Shown in pieces: positions 43,753 to 52,348 of a stretch of DNA of 64,000 bases (the stretch's first letter is position 1; every line of letters starts with the position of its first letter). The notes beneath the pieces are model-generated. The model made no database searches. It saw only the letters and a list, made by a program, of their open reading frames with translations, and was not told the DNA's origin. Source of the stretch: Candidatus Nitronereus thalassa (GTDB lineage Bacteria; Nitrospirota; Nitrospiria; Nitrospirales; UBA8639); the NCBI RefSeq assembly GCF_032191465.1, contig NZ_JAQOUE010000001.1, positions 1,984,001 through 2,048,000 of the forward strand, written 5' to 3'. The position numbers and the translations under genes were made by a program.

Positions 43753-44256
43753 TCACCGGATTCCTTGTTCCTGGTAGCATTCAAGCGCTTGCAGAAACCC
43801 ACGGTTGGCCAGGTTCGAGGCTTTGGCCATGTAATAACGCTCCAGCGTCTCGCAATAGCCCCCGACCTCACCGCGCCGACAGGGGTTGAACGGCCCATCC
43901 GTGGTCTTCGTTATATCGCGAAGAATAAATTCCGCGCTTTTTTCCACACGAACCTGATGTTGGATTTCTTTTCGTAGAGATTCAATCTCGGCATTGAGGC
44001 CATCGATTTGACCGACAGCGTCTGGAATCGAAGCGGTTAACGCACGGCGAATAGTTTCTCGAAATTCACTGACATGAATGGATTTCAGGAGCACTTCCAT
44101 TTCCTCTTGAAGATGGGACAAATCCTTAAAACATTCAGTGGCCGAACTCACTTGATTCGTCTTCAGCACGGGGCCAGAAGCCCCAGCCACTGGAACACTC
44201 AGCCAAACAATCAAAAAGAAAATGACCACCAGGGCCAATCGTTTTCTTTGTTTCAT
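43753..44256 (-). CDS. Exported helical protein of unknown function
   Basis: A 167-residue protein. Signal segment RLALVVIFFLIVWLSVPVAG is followed by a helical, coiled-coil-prone part (DLSHLQEEMEVLLKSIHVSE and AEIESLRKEIQHQVRVEKS). Three Cys lie near the C terminus in FNPCRRGEVGGYCETLERYY and LECYQEQ, consistent with disulphides. No family recognised. About 280 bases upstream of the neighbouring 42037 gene's start hold nothing I can identify. Confidence 0.6.
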   Translation of the reverse strand: MKQRKRLALVVIFFLIVWLSVPVAGASGPVLKTNQVSSATECFKDLSHLQEEMEVLLKSIHVSEFRETIRRALTASIPDAVGQIDGLNAEIESLRKEIQHQVRVEKSAEFILRDITKTTDGPFNPCRRGEVGGYCETLERYYMAKASNLANRGFLQALECYQEQGIR

Positions 44257-44366
44257 GTCCTACCCCCTGATACCTCTCATTTCTACACTCTAATTATGTT
44301 ACTCTCTCGTTAAAGCATAAGATACCCGTAGCCAAGAAAATCATAATTAAGAATCAGAGGCACACG

Positions 44367-44840
44367 ATGTCGAATATTCGGCTCAGTATTTCCACTATCT
44401 TCATGACCATGCTCATCCTCTTGTTCAGTCAGTCCACCCTTTTCGCCCAAAAGACCAGCCTCGTGAATCTTCTCACACAACAATTAGGAGTCACGGAAAC
44501 ACAAGCCCAAGGCGGAGCAGGATCGATCTTCAATCTCGCCAAAGAGAAACTCAGTCCCCAAGAGTTTTCACAAGTAGCGAACTCGGTCCCAAACATGAAT
44601 GATTTAATCGATGCTGCACCCAAGAAGGAAAGCGGCATGGGCGGAATGTTTGGTGGTGCAACCTCGATGTTCGGAGACAGTGGCAGTAGTCTTGAAGGAT
44701 TGGCTGGCCTGGCCGGTTCATTCTCCAAACTCGGGCTCTCACCCGACATGGTGAATCAATTCGTGCCTATTATTCTGAACTATGTGAAATCGAGCGGAGG
44801 CGAAACAGTCAGTAATCTCCTTGCCGCCGTATTACAATAA
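44367..44840 (+). CDS. Exported DUF2780 protein
   Basis: A 157-residue exported protein of the DUF2780 family (VcgC/VcgE). After a signal peptide (MTMLILLFSQSTLFA), LVNLLTQQLGVTETQAQGGAG and FSQVANSVPNMNDLIDAAP are family hallmarks. A Gly/Ser/Met-rich linker follows, then a second helical unit with GLSPDMVNQFVPIILNYV. Function unknown. It is divergent from the 43753 gene. Confidence 0.85.
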   Translation: MSNIRLSISTIFMTMLILLFSQSTLFAQKTSLVNLLTQQLGVTETQAQGGAGSIFNLAKEKLSPQEFSQVANSVPNMNDLIDAAPKKESGMGGMFGGATSMFGDSGSSLEGLAGLAGSFSKLGLSPDMVNQFVPIILNYVKSSGGETVSNLLAAVLQ

Positions 44841-44888
44841 ATATCCACGGGGACAGGCTCTTCAAAACCCCCACACTACCGACCAATC

Positions 44889-45752
44889 ATGAAAGTCCAA
44901 GAGATTCCCTGCCGAACCATCCTCAATCCCACGGGCGGATTTCTCGGCAAAGGGTTCACCCATTCTATCAATCTGTACCGTGGATGTGCGCTCGGGAATA
45001 CCCTGTGCGGAATGTATTGCTATGCGCAATGGAATTCCTTTCATCTACAAGGACGTCGGTGGGGAAGTTTTCTGGATGTGAAAGAAGGATTCCTCGACGC
45101 CTATCATTCGCAATACGATCGATTGAAACGGCCAAAATCTGGCGAAGCCAAACCCATTCACATTTTTATGTCGAGCGTCACGGAACCCTATCCGCCACAG
45201 GAACGGACTACGCGTCGCACGCGTCGCCTATTGGAAACCATGCTCACGCGGCCACCAGACTCGTTAGTCATTCAAACCCACACCCCACTGGTCGTCAACG
45301 ACCTTCCGGTGCTACTGAAACTCCGTAAACTCTGCCGACTGCATATCAACATTACCGTGGAAACGGACTTTCCGGCCTTACCGAAACCCTTTCAACCGCA
45401 TGCGCATTCCCCGGAGTCCCGGATCCAGGCTCTTCGAACCTTACGAGCCTCTGGACTACACACCGTCGCGACGGTAAGCCCTCTGCTGCCGCTGCGTGAT
45501 CCCTGGCAATTTGCCAAAGATTTAGAATCCAGTTGCGACCGCGTCATCCTTGATCATTACCTCCTTGGCGATGGAAGCCCTGAAGGGGCACGCACCAAAC
45601 AGACGGTGTTTCCACAACTATTAATAGATGCAGGCTTTGAAGAATGGACCACTTTGGACAAATTTCATGAGATCGTAGGTATCTTTAAAGAGGCATTTTG
45701 TGATGCCAATCGAGTCGGAGTCAGCCAAGAAGGATTTAATTCTGAGTGCTGA
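44889..45752 (+). CDS. Radical SAM protein (spore photoproduct lyase-like) with unusual cluster motif
   Basis: A 287-residue radical SAM-type protein, related to the Rv2578c/spore photoproduct lyase group: THSINLYRGC at the cluster loop, YCYAQW, IFMSSVTEPYPPQERTTRRT, VIQTHTPLVVNDL, NITVETDF and VATVSPLLPL. The cluster-binding Cys read CALGNTLCGMYC, that is C-x6-C-x3-C rather than the common C-x3-C-x2-C. The other family elements are intact, so the gene is not decayed. Substrate unknown; it stands alone. Confidence 0.8.
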   Translation: MKVQEIPCRTILNPTGGFLGKGFTHSINLYRGCALGNTLCGMYCYAQWNSFHLQGRRWGSFLDVKEGFLDAYHSQYDRLKRPKSGEAKPIHIFMSSVTEPYPPQERTTRRTRRLLETMLTRPPDSLVIQTHTPLVVNDLPVLLKLRKLCRLHINITVETDFPALPKPFQPHAHSPESRIQALRTLRASGLHTVATVSPLLPLRDPWQFAKDLESSCDRVILDHYLLGDGSPEGARTKQTVFPQLLIDAGFEEWTTLDKFHEIVGIFKEAFCDANRVGVSQEGFNSEC

Positions 45753-46017
45753 GCAAAAAGACCCGGGACACCCCATTGAAACCTTTCACACCCACTTCAT
45801 TTTGAGCCCTATTGTTCCTCAATGTGTTTGTGATTTGAGCACATGAAGGCCACCGGATTTTCCGGAATATTCTCTGATTAATCTCAAGCCAACTTGTGTA
45901 GACATGCACTGATAGGATTTTGGTTGTACAACATAATATCTCGTCCCATAATGGGAACATTTTGAACATGTAGGTTACTTAAAGGACTCTGTCATTTCCC
46001 CCAAGGGGTATCACACC

Positions 46018-48132
46018 ATGAATCCATTATCCAGGCTGGAAAAAGCATTTTCATTTACCATTGGGCAACGTCTTATCACCATGGTGGTGATATTCATTCT
46101 AGCTCTGGTATCCATACTCACCTTCACCCTAAACATTGTGAAAACTCTCGAGCTTGACGGGGTAATTGTGGATATCGCAGGACGCCAACGAATGATGATT
46201 CAACAGTATTTTAGTGAAATGATGTTGGCGTCTCATGGAAATCAGCCGGACCATCAAAAAACACAAGATATATTGTTGGGCTCTCTCGATGCTTTGAAAA
46301 ATGGGGGAACCGTCATTGCGAACCTTTACACCGGCGAAAGGCTTTTGATCCCCCAGGCCCCAACAGACCAAATTCGCATTCTCTTGGATCAACAGCGCTC
46401 CCTTCTCGAAGATTATTTCACAAAAACCAAATCTTTGATTTTCCAAGCCCCAGGCCACTCTCCCAGGCCTGAATCATTTTTGTTACTCAATCGCATCCAG
46501 GGAAACCTCGAAAAGAATGCGGATGAGGTTGTCAAATTACTGAACGCTCACTCCAGAGAAAAAACACTGAATTTATTGAGAGTGGTTCCACTCATCGGAC
46601 TTCTGGTCATTATCCTGAGTGCCATACTGGCTCGCCAAGTGGCATTCGCAAACCGTAGACTCGAAAAAGAAATTGAACAACGCCAAAAAGCCGAGGATGA
46701 ACGCAATCGCTTCTTTGCGCTTTCGCCTGATTTGTTTTGCATTACGGGATTTGATGGAAAGTTCAAAGTGTTAAATCCCGCCTGGGAACATGAGCTTGGC
46801 TATTCCACTGAAGATCTTCTGGGAGAAACTTTTATGCAATTTGTTCATCCAGAAGATAAAATGTCTACTTTCGATGAGCTAGAGGGATTACGAAAAGGCA
46901 AACCAACCATTCAATTTGAGAATCGATACGTCAGCAAAGATGGTTCCCACAAATGGCTGCTGTGGAATGCGGCCCCAAGCTTAACCGATAACTCTATTTA
47001 TGCCACAGCGAGAAATATTACCAACCGCAAATTGTATGAAACAGAGCTGGCACTTCGTGATCGTTCAATTAATTCTGCCACCAACGGAATTCTTATTGCC
47101 GATGCTCGCAAGCCAGATATGCCTACGATCTATTGTAATTCCGCTTTTGAAAAAATTACGGGGTTTACAAGAGAAGAGGTTATTGGCCAAAACTGTCGTT
47201 TTCTCCAGGGGAATGATCATGCTCAACCGGGACTAGACGCCATTCGTCAGGCTATACGCGAGGGCAAGGAAGGGAAAGCCGAGCTGAGAAATTATAAAAA
47301 GGATGGGACGTTATTTTGGAATGAATTTTATGTTGCCCCTGTGAGGGATACTTACGGAAATCTCACTCACTTCATTGGGGTACAAACAGACATCACTCAA
47401 CGTAAACGACAAGAAGCCGAGCTGGCGAAAAAGACCGCGGACCTTGCTCGATCCAACGACGAGCTTCAACAATTTGCTTATGTGGCATCGCACGATCTTC
47501 AAGAGCCACTTCGCATGGTTGCCAGTTATACCCAGTTACTCAGAAAACGCTATAAGGGAAAGTTAGATGATGATGCCGATGAATTTATTGAGTTCGCGGT
47601 GGATGGCGCCAATAGAATGCAACATCTTATTCGTGATCTTCTGGAATACTCACGAGTAGGAGCTGAAACCAAACCCTTTGAAAAAACCGACTGCGAACTT
47701 GTGTTTCAAAACGTCATAAAAAATCTCACGGCTTCGGTACAAGAACATCATGCCGACATTACGCATGATGCGCTTCCGTGTATTCAAGCGAATCCAACGC
47801 TCTTGACTCAAGTCTTTCAAAACTTGATTGGAAATGCCCTAAAATTTAAAGGAAGCGCTGCACCCAAAATACACGTAGGAGCAAAGGCCCTTGTAGATGG
47901 CTGGGAATTTTCTGTCAGTGATAATGGGATAGGCATCCCCCAAGAGCAACTCGGTCGGATATTTTTAATTTTTCAACGACTCCATAGTCGAGAAGAATAT
48001 CCCGGAACCGGAATTGGGTTGGCCACGTGCAAGAGAATCGTGGATAAACATGGTGGGACCATTTGGGTGGAATCGGAGCAAGGAAGAGGATCGACATTTT
48101 ATTTCACGATCAAATCACCAGTTGCAGATTAA
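46018..48132 (+). CDS. Membrane sensor histidine kinase with PilJ/NarX-type sensory domain
   Basis: A 704-residue kinase. Membrane segment 1 (ITMVVIFILALVSILTFTL) and segment 2 (LLRVVPLIGLLVIILSAIL) bracket a ~150-residue periplasmic domain that begins VDIAGRQRMMIQQYFSEMM, the signature of the PilJ/NarX-type four-helix sensor. Two PAS domains follow (FFALSPDLFCITGFDGKFKV; ILIADARKPDMPTIYCNSAF with NCRFLQGNDHAQPG, close to a LOV/PAS-9 core), then HisKA (FAYVASHDLQEPLRM) and HATPase (DNGIGIP; GTGIGLATCKRIV). The NCRFLQ motif contains the Cys that binds flavin in LOV domains, with GxNCRFLQ conserved. It is adjacent to the sigma-54 activator and probably drives it. Confidence 0.85.
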   Translation: MNPLSRLEKAFSFTIGQRLITMVVIFILALVSILTFTLNIVKTLELDGVIVDIAGRQRMMIQQYFSEMMLASHGNQPDHQKTQDILLGSLDALKNGGTVIANLYTGERLLIPQAPTDQIRILLDQQRSLLEDYFTKTKSLIFQAPGHSPRPESFLLLNRIQGNLEKNADEVVKLLNAHSREKTLNLLRVVPLIGLLVIILSAILARQVAFANRRLEKEIEQRQKAEDERNRFFALSPDLFCITGFDGKFKVLNPAWEHELGYSTEDLLGETFMQFVHPEDKMSTFDELEGLRKGKPTIQFENRYVSKDGSHKWLLWNAAPSLTDNSIYATARNITNRKLYETELALRDRSINSATNGILIADARKPDMPTIYCNSAFEKITGFTREEVIGQNCRFLQGNDHAQPGLDAIRQAIREGKEGKAELRNYKKDGTLFWNEFYVAPVRDTYGNLTHFIGVQTDITQRKRQEAELAKKTADLARSNDELQQFAYVASHDLQEPLRMVASYTQLLRKRYKGKLDDDADEFIEFAVDGANRMQHLIRDLLEYSRVGAETKPFEKTDCELVFQNVIKNLTASVQEHHADITHDALPCIQANPTLLTQVFQNLIGNALKFKGSAAPKIHVGAKALVDGWEFSVSDNGIGIPQEQLGRIFLIFQRLHSREEYPGTGIGLATCKRIVDKHGGTIWVESEQGRGSTFYFTIKSPVAD

Positions 48133-48231
48133 TCGATTCCGGAGAAAACCTCTCTCTTATAAGAACTGCCATATGCTAAGATCCCTATGTAAAGAAGTAG
48201 GTAGAGCCCAACCTTCAACAAATTGGACTCC

Positions 48232-49977
48232 ATGAAAATCCTTTTGCTCGAAGACAATCCCGGAGATGCCCGCCTGATTCGGGAGCTCTTTCGTGAAATA
48301 CAAAACCATTCCGTGGAAATTATCAATGCGGAATCTCTGGGCCAAGCCTTTGACCACCTCAAAAAAAGCCCTTTTGATGTCGCACTGGTAGACCTCTCCT
48401 TACCCGATAGCCACGGGCTGGGGACCTTCCGAAAACTCGCCGAAGCCTATCCCTCGCTTCCACTCGTATTACTCACAGGCCTTAACGACCAAGAAATCGC
48501 AATACAGGCTGTTCGAGAAGGCGCGCAGGACTATCTCAATAAGGGAGAGGTGGATGGTCAAATCCTCGTTCGGTCCATTGACTATGCCATTGAAAGGAAA
48601 CGCATCCAGGCTGAGTTGGAAAGGGTAAATGCCCAAGTCAAAAAAAACGCGGACGATCTCCATTCGATTTTAAATCAACTGCATATCGGCACGATTTTGA
48701 CCAACCCCGAAGGCCGAATTCTCCACATGAGCATTTCCGCCCTCCGTTTATTGGGCAAAATGGATAACGGCCTCGAAGGTCAACTCTGGCAACATGCCTT
48801 GGGATTAACCGACGATGACATTCAGATCCTGGACCATCTCATGACTCAGCCGATCGAAGAACGAAAAAAAGTCCTAGTCCATTTCACGCCTCCAGGAAAC
48901 TCCCCACATTGGCTTGAGATCGACATTCAAGATGACCCCCGTGATCCTCAAGCAAAAATGTTCTTTCTCTATGATGTCACCGAAGTGCACAAGCTTCGAC
49001 AGCAGCTCGATGAAAAGTCCCAGTTTCACGATATGATCGGGAAGTGCAAACCCATGCAGGAAGTGTACCGGCAAATTCAAAACCTCTCCCAGGTTGAAAC
49101 GACTGTGTTAATCGAAGGGGAAACGGGAACGGGGAAAGAACTGGTGGCGCGGGCTCTTCACTATTCAAGCCCCAGAAAGGATAAACCCTTCCTCGCGGTG
49201 AACTGTGCGGGGCTGACGGAATCGTTGCTAGGCAGCCAATTGTTTGGTCATAAAAAAGGCGCGTTCACCGGAGCAAGCACCGACCACCGGGGATTTTTTG
49301 AGTCGGCTCAGGGTGGAACTCTCTTTCTTGATGAAATCGGCGATATGCCTCCTTCGGTCCAAACAAATTTACTGCGAGTCCTCCAAGAAAAAGAAATCAC
49401 TCGACTGGGGGAATCGCAACCGAGAAAAGTCGATGTTCGTATTATCTGTGCCACGCATCAAAACTTAAACGAACAAGTGGCAAACAATCAGTTTCGAGCC
49501 GATCTGTTATATCGGATTCGTGTCGGTCGAATTCGCCTGCCGGCGCTTCGGGAACGAAAAGAAGACATTCCGCTCTTAGTCTCGGCCACTCTGAGTCAAT
49601 GCCGTCAAGCAATGGGTAAGTTAATTGTCCAAGATATCAGCCCCTCTGCCCTACATTTGCTTTCGGATTATGCATGGCCAGGTAATGTGCGAGAATTTAA
49701 AAGCGTTATTGAATATGCCGTTCTCCAATGCGAGGGCTCAACCATTTTACCCCAGCATTTTCCACCTGAGCTCCTTGAGCAACCCAACCACACAGCCCAC
49801 CAAGAAAACCTGGAATTACCCACTGCTCTACCAGAGAAAAATAGAGAACAGATCCTGTCCGCGCTCCAACAAACCAAAGGCAATCGAGCTAAGGCCGCCA
49901 AACTTATGGGCATCAGCCGCGCTACTTTTTACCGGTGGCTGGATGATTTAAACATTTCCACACAAGACCTTTCTTAA
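48232..49977 (+). CDS. Sigma-54-dependent response regulator (REC-PAS-AAA-Fis)
   Basis: A 581-residue NtrC-class activator. REC: LLLEDNPGDARLIREL, phospho-acceptor Asp in VALVDLSLPDSHG, Lys in DYLNKGEVDG. A PAS domain (about 140-250) follows. The AAA core has Walker A GETGTGKELV, the sigma-54 contact loop KKGAFTGAS and Walker B TLFLDEIGDM. The C-terminal Fis-type helix-turn-helix reads NRAKAAKLMGISRATFYRWL. It is expected to bind the inverted repeats upstream of the genes at 50214 and 50988 and to activate sigma-54 promoters there. The start at ATG 48232 was chosen; an in-frame TTG lies nine bases upstream. Confidence 0.93.
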   Translation: MKILLLEDNPGDARLIRELFREIQNHSVEIINAESLGQAFDHLKKSPFDVALVDLSLPDSHGLGTFRKLAEAYPSLPLVLLTGLNDQEIAIQAVREGAQDYLNKGEVDGQILVRSIDYAIERKRIQAELERVNAQVKKNADDLHSILNQLHIGTILTNPEGRILHMSISALRLLGKMDNGLEGQLWQHALGLTDDDIQILDHLMTQPIEERKKVLVHFTPPGNSPHWLEIDIQDDPRDPQAKMFFLYDVTEVHKLRQQLDEKSQFHDMIGKCKPMQEVYRQIQNLSQVETTVLIEGETGTGKELVARALHYSSPRKDKPFLAVNCAGLTESLLGSQLFGHKKGAFTGASTDHRGFFESAQGGTLFLDEIGDMPPSVQTNLLRVLQEKEITRLGESQPRKVDVRIICATHQNLNEQVANNQFRADLLYRIRVGRIRLPALRERKEDIPLLVSATLSQCRQAMGKLIVQDISPSALHLLSDYAWPGNVREFKSVIEYAVLQCEGSTILPQHFPPELLEQPNHTAHQENLELPTALPEKNREQILSALQQTKGNRAKAAKLMGISRATFYRWLDDLNISTQDLS

Positions 49978-49992
49978 CTTTCCCCACCATGC

Positions 49993-50031
49993 GAGACACT
50001 ATGAGACGAATATACGTCTCAAACATGTCTT
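49993..50031. promoter_or_regulatory. Nested inverted repeats, likely activator (enhancer) site 1
   Basis: TGAGACGAATATACGTCTCA (50002-50021) is a perfect 7-6-7 inverted repeat. It is flanked by an outer pair, AGACA (49994-49998) and TGTCT (50026-50030). The centre lies about 90 bp upstream of the sigma-54-like element at 50102. The half-site TGAGAC is shared with site 2. Confidence 0.7.
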
Positions 50032-50101
50032 ACATTAAACCTCTCTCTTTTCTTGCAATTTACAACATGCTGTTTTTAAATAAAATTTCTCCTAAATCAT
50101 G

Positions 50102-50118
50102 TTGGCACAAACATTGTA
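50102..50118 (+). promoter_or_regulatory. Sigma-54-like promoter of the receiver gene
   Basis: TTGGCACAAACATTGTA matches the TTGGCACG-N4-TTGC consensus with correct spacing. The -24 GG is intact; the -12 has GT in place of GC. It lies about 95 bp upstream of the start codon of the receiver gene and downstream of enhancer-like site 1. Confidence 0.6.
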
Positions 50119-50213
50119 TTGATTGGATATCATGATCGATAAATGGGCCGATGCTTTCTAGACATGTGCATTAGAAATTTAAAATCTTGGTTAAATAACA
50201 AACGGTGTGATTG

Positions 50214-50654
50214 GTGCAGGACAAACTTACAATTATCATTATAGAAGATAACCGAGCGGATGTACGGCTTCTCAAAGAAGCCTTAAGGGAATCTTTCCTT
50301 GATCCCACGTTATACATTTTAAATGATGGATCCTCAGCCATTCGCTTTTTTGACGAAATCAAACAGGGAAATTCCCAGGAGCTTCCCCATCTCATCTTGC
50401 TGGATCTCAACCTTCCTCAGATAAATGGCCTTGAGGTCCTTCAACACATTAAGGGTGATGACACTCTTAAGCGAATCCCCGTCATTGTTCTCAGCTCTTC
50501 CCAAAACCCAGATGATATTGCCAAAGCTTATGATCTACATGCGAATTGTTACCTCACCAAGCCTGTGGATCTTGAACCGTTTTTCGAAATTGTCAAAGCC
50601 GTGGAGTATTTCTGGTTCCAATTAGCCAGGCTTCCCTTTTCCTCCAAACGGTAG
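50214..50654 (+). CDS. Single-domain response regulator (Rcp1-like)
   Basis: A 146-residue receiver: IIIIEDNRADVRLLKEAL, Asp in LILLDLNLPQINGLEVL, VIVLSSSQNPDDI and Lys in YLTKPVDLEP. No output domain. The start codon is GTG 50214 or TTG 50211, with only a weak ribosome site. It is downstream of a sigma-54-like promoter and of a candidate binding site for the activator at 48232, so it may form a feedback arm on the sensor kinase. Confidence 0.85.
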   Translation: MQDKLTIIIIEDNRADVRLLKEALRESFLDPTLYILNDGSSAIRFFDEIKQGNSQELPHLILLDLNLPQINGLEVLQHIKGDDTLKRIPVIVLSSSQNPDDIAKAYDLHANCYLTKPVDLEPFFEIVKAVEYFWFQLARLPFSSKR

Positions 50655-50777
50655 AATTACCACTCACTCATTTTTTACCCAATACCATCCTTACCTTCAG
50701 TACTTTTTTGAGTTTTGAAAATCATTTTTGGGGTTTCGTCTCCCTGCATATCCACCCATCCAACTCACCGAAGAATG

Positions 50778-50823
50778 TGTCTCATCACAATATGAGACAT
50801 TTTAATAAGACATACCTCTGTCT
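50778..50823. promoter_or_regulatory. Two inverted repeats, likely activator (enhancer) site 2
   Basis: TGTCTCAT-CACAAT-ATGAGACA (50778-50799) is a perfect 8-6-8 inverted repeat. A weaker copy AGACA-TACCTC-TGTCT (50808-50823) follows with its centre 27 bp downstream. Both have the six-base spacer and half-site of enhancer-like site 1. They lie about 90-130 bp upstream of the sigma-54-like element at 50907. Confidence 0.7.
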
Positions 50824-50906
50824 CGTCTTTCAGAGCTTCTCAATAGAAATATTATTTATTTATTCATAACATATTGTTTTTAATATAATTTTATGTTTTT
50901 AAAATT

Positions 50907-50924
50907 TTGGCACGAGAATTGACA
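50907..50924 (+). promoter_or_regulatory. Sigma-54-like promoter of the SUMF1-like operon
   Basis: TTGGCACGAGAATTGACA has a perfect -24 block (TTGGCACG), a four-base spacer and TTGA at -12 (consensus TTGC). A start site about 12 bp downstream would leave a leader of roughly 50 nt before ATG 50988. Confidence 0.65.
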
Positions 50925-50987
50925 TAAATAACCAACAAGAAGGAAATTAAAACTACAAACTGTCTCATTGAAAGAAAGGACAAAGTC

Positions 50988-51275
50988 ATGGCGACCTACC
51001 AAGCAGGCAACATTTTTCCCATGGGGTCGGATGGGAAGAACCAATTGGAGCACACCTCGCACCCCTGCACGCGGTGCGGTGGCTTGTTCATCGGGGAAAG
51101 CCTTTTTGATCTCTACGACGAAACGGGGCAAATGCGACGGTGGGCGCTTCGGTGCGTGCAATGTGGGGACGTCGTGGATTCCCTCATTCTCAAGAATCGA
51201 ACATGTTCAGAACTTCCAAATCCCATGCAACAGCACCGTCGACGGTGGGCAAGGATGCAATCAGTCAACAGTTAA
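50988..51275 (+). CDS. Small zinc-ribbon protein
   Basis: A 95-residue soluble protein with two CxxC knuckles, HPCTRCGGLF and LRCVQCGDVVD, about 35 residues apart, as in a zinc ribbon. A basic tail (QQHRRRWARMQ) follows. ATG 50988 has AAGGAC upstream. A longer frame starting at 50968 overlaps it in another register and runs into the next gene, but the zinc-ribbon frame has the coding signature. First gene of the sigma-54-like operon; it may bind nucleic acid or protein. Confidence 0.75.
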   Translation: MATYQAGNIFPMGSDGKNQLEHTSHPCTRCGGLFIGESLFDLYDETGQMRRWALRCVQCGDVVDSLILKNRTCSELPNPMQQHRRRWARMQSVNS

Positions 51276-51327
51276 AGATGTGAACAAGGAAAACCCAAAC
51301 CAATTATTTTCAACAAGGAGACGAATC

Positions 51328-52272
51328 ATGAACACACTCTTCACATCCACAAAAGCAATGGTATTAACGTTGTCATTAACAATGGCTCCCTGGGCCACAG
51401 CACTGGGTTCAGACACCACCGACATGGTCCTCATTTCCAAGGGAGAGTTCATCATGGGAAGCCAGGACCACAGCGACGAGACCCCGCACCAAGTCGTCCT
51501 TGACGGGTACTACATTGATAAGTACGAGGTTTCCAACGAGAAGTATAAAAAATTCATGAGGTCCACTCAGCACCCTGCTCCAGCCTATTGGGATGACCCT
51601 CGCTTGAATGGTGCAGATCAACCAGTGGTCGGTGTTAATTGGTATGACGCCAACGCCTTTTGCGAATGGGAAGGTAAGCGGCTCCCGACCGAGGCGGAAT
51701 GGGAACGTGCGGCCAAAGGCCCTGATGGGCATCACTATCCATGGGGCCACAAGATTGATCCTACAAAGGCGAATTATGGACAAAATGTGGGAAAGACCAA
51801 GCCCGTAAATTCATATCCCGAAGGTATCAGTGGCTATGGCGTGTATAATATGGCTGGTAATGTCTTTGAGTGGGTCAGTGACTGGTATGATCCCAACTAT
51901 TTCAAAGTAAGCGCCGCGCTTAACCCTCAAGGCCCGTCCGGTGGCTACAACTTTGCCAACCAAGGTCCGGTGAAAGTGCTGAAGGGTGGCTCATGGCTGG
52001 CCCCTCAGACGTCACTTCACACCAGCCATCGATTCTGGAATCAACCGGAGAATAATTCATATGGGGTGGGACTGGGTTTCCGCTGCGCGACATCTGCCGC
52101 TGACGACAGTATGGAGTCAGTACGGTATCACTTCATGCATTCCCTCATCAGCATGGGCAAAGAAAAATGGAGCGATGCCCTGACTTCGATAGACAAGGCT
52201 CTGAAGCAAGATCCAGAAAACCTTGAATACCAAGAAACTCGCAAAATGATTTTGAAAGAAATCAAAAACTAA
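51328..52272 (+). CDS. Exported SUMF1/FGE-fold protein with C-terminal TPR, no FGE catalytic cysteines
   Basis: A 314-residue exported protein. Signal peptide ends near TALG. The SUMF1 fold begins MVLISKGEFIMGSQDHSDET and contains EVSNEKYKKFM, VNWYDANAFCEWEGKRLPTE, AEWERAAKGPDGHHYPWG and GLGFRCATSA. No Cys lies between LKGGSW and GLGFRC, where true formylglycine-generating enzymes carry their two copper-binding cysteines, so that reaction is unlikely. A TPR-like tail (WSDALTSIDKALKQDPENLE) ends the protein. AAGGAG precedes ATG 51328. It is related to NirV-type and other non-catalytic SUMF proteins. Confidence 0.87.
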   Translation: MNTLFTSTKAMVLTLSLTMAPWATALGSDTTDMVLISKGEFIMGSQDHSDETPHQVVLDGYYIDKYEVSNEKYKKFMRSTQHPAPAYWDDPRLNGADQPVVGVNWYDANAFCEWEGKRLPTEAEWERAAKGPDGHHYPWGHKIDPTKANYGQNVGKTKPVNSYPEGISGYGVYNMAGNVFEWVSDWYDPNYFKVSAALNPQGPSGGYNFANQGPVKVLKGGSWLAPQTSLHTSHRFWNQPENNSYGVGLGFRCATSAADDSMESVRYHFMHSLISMGKEKWSDALTSIDKALKQDPENLEYQETRKMILKEIKN

Positions 52273-52282
52273 TGAGAATTGT

Positions 52283-52315
52283 ATCCTGGGAGGATGAGAC
52301 TCATCCTCCCAGGAT
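52283..52315. terminator. Very strong hairpin between two SUMF1-like genes
   Basis: A 16-base arm ATCCTGGGAGGATGAG (52283-52298), one base, then its exact complement (52300-52315). No clear T tract follows, so it is probably a partial terminator or an mRNA-stability element that uncouples the two genes. The centre reads TGAGACTCA. Confidence 0.6.
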
Positions 52316-52348
52316 TTCACTTCCTACATGCCTCAGAGAGGAATGGAC

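Noticed and set aside
45736-45969. A 77-residue minus-strand frame
   Set aside because: It overlaps the 3' end of the radical SAM gene, has no ribosome site and no family features; the composition looks like ordinary spacer.
50968-51327. A longer start for the first SUMF1-like protein
   Set aside because: The frame overlaps the zinc-ribbon gene in another register, and a normal ribosome site plus signal peptide mark the start at 51328.
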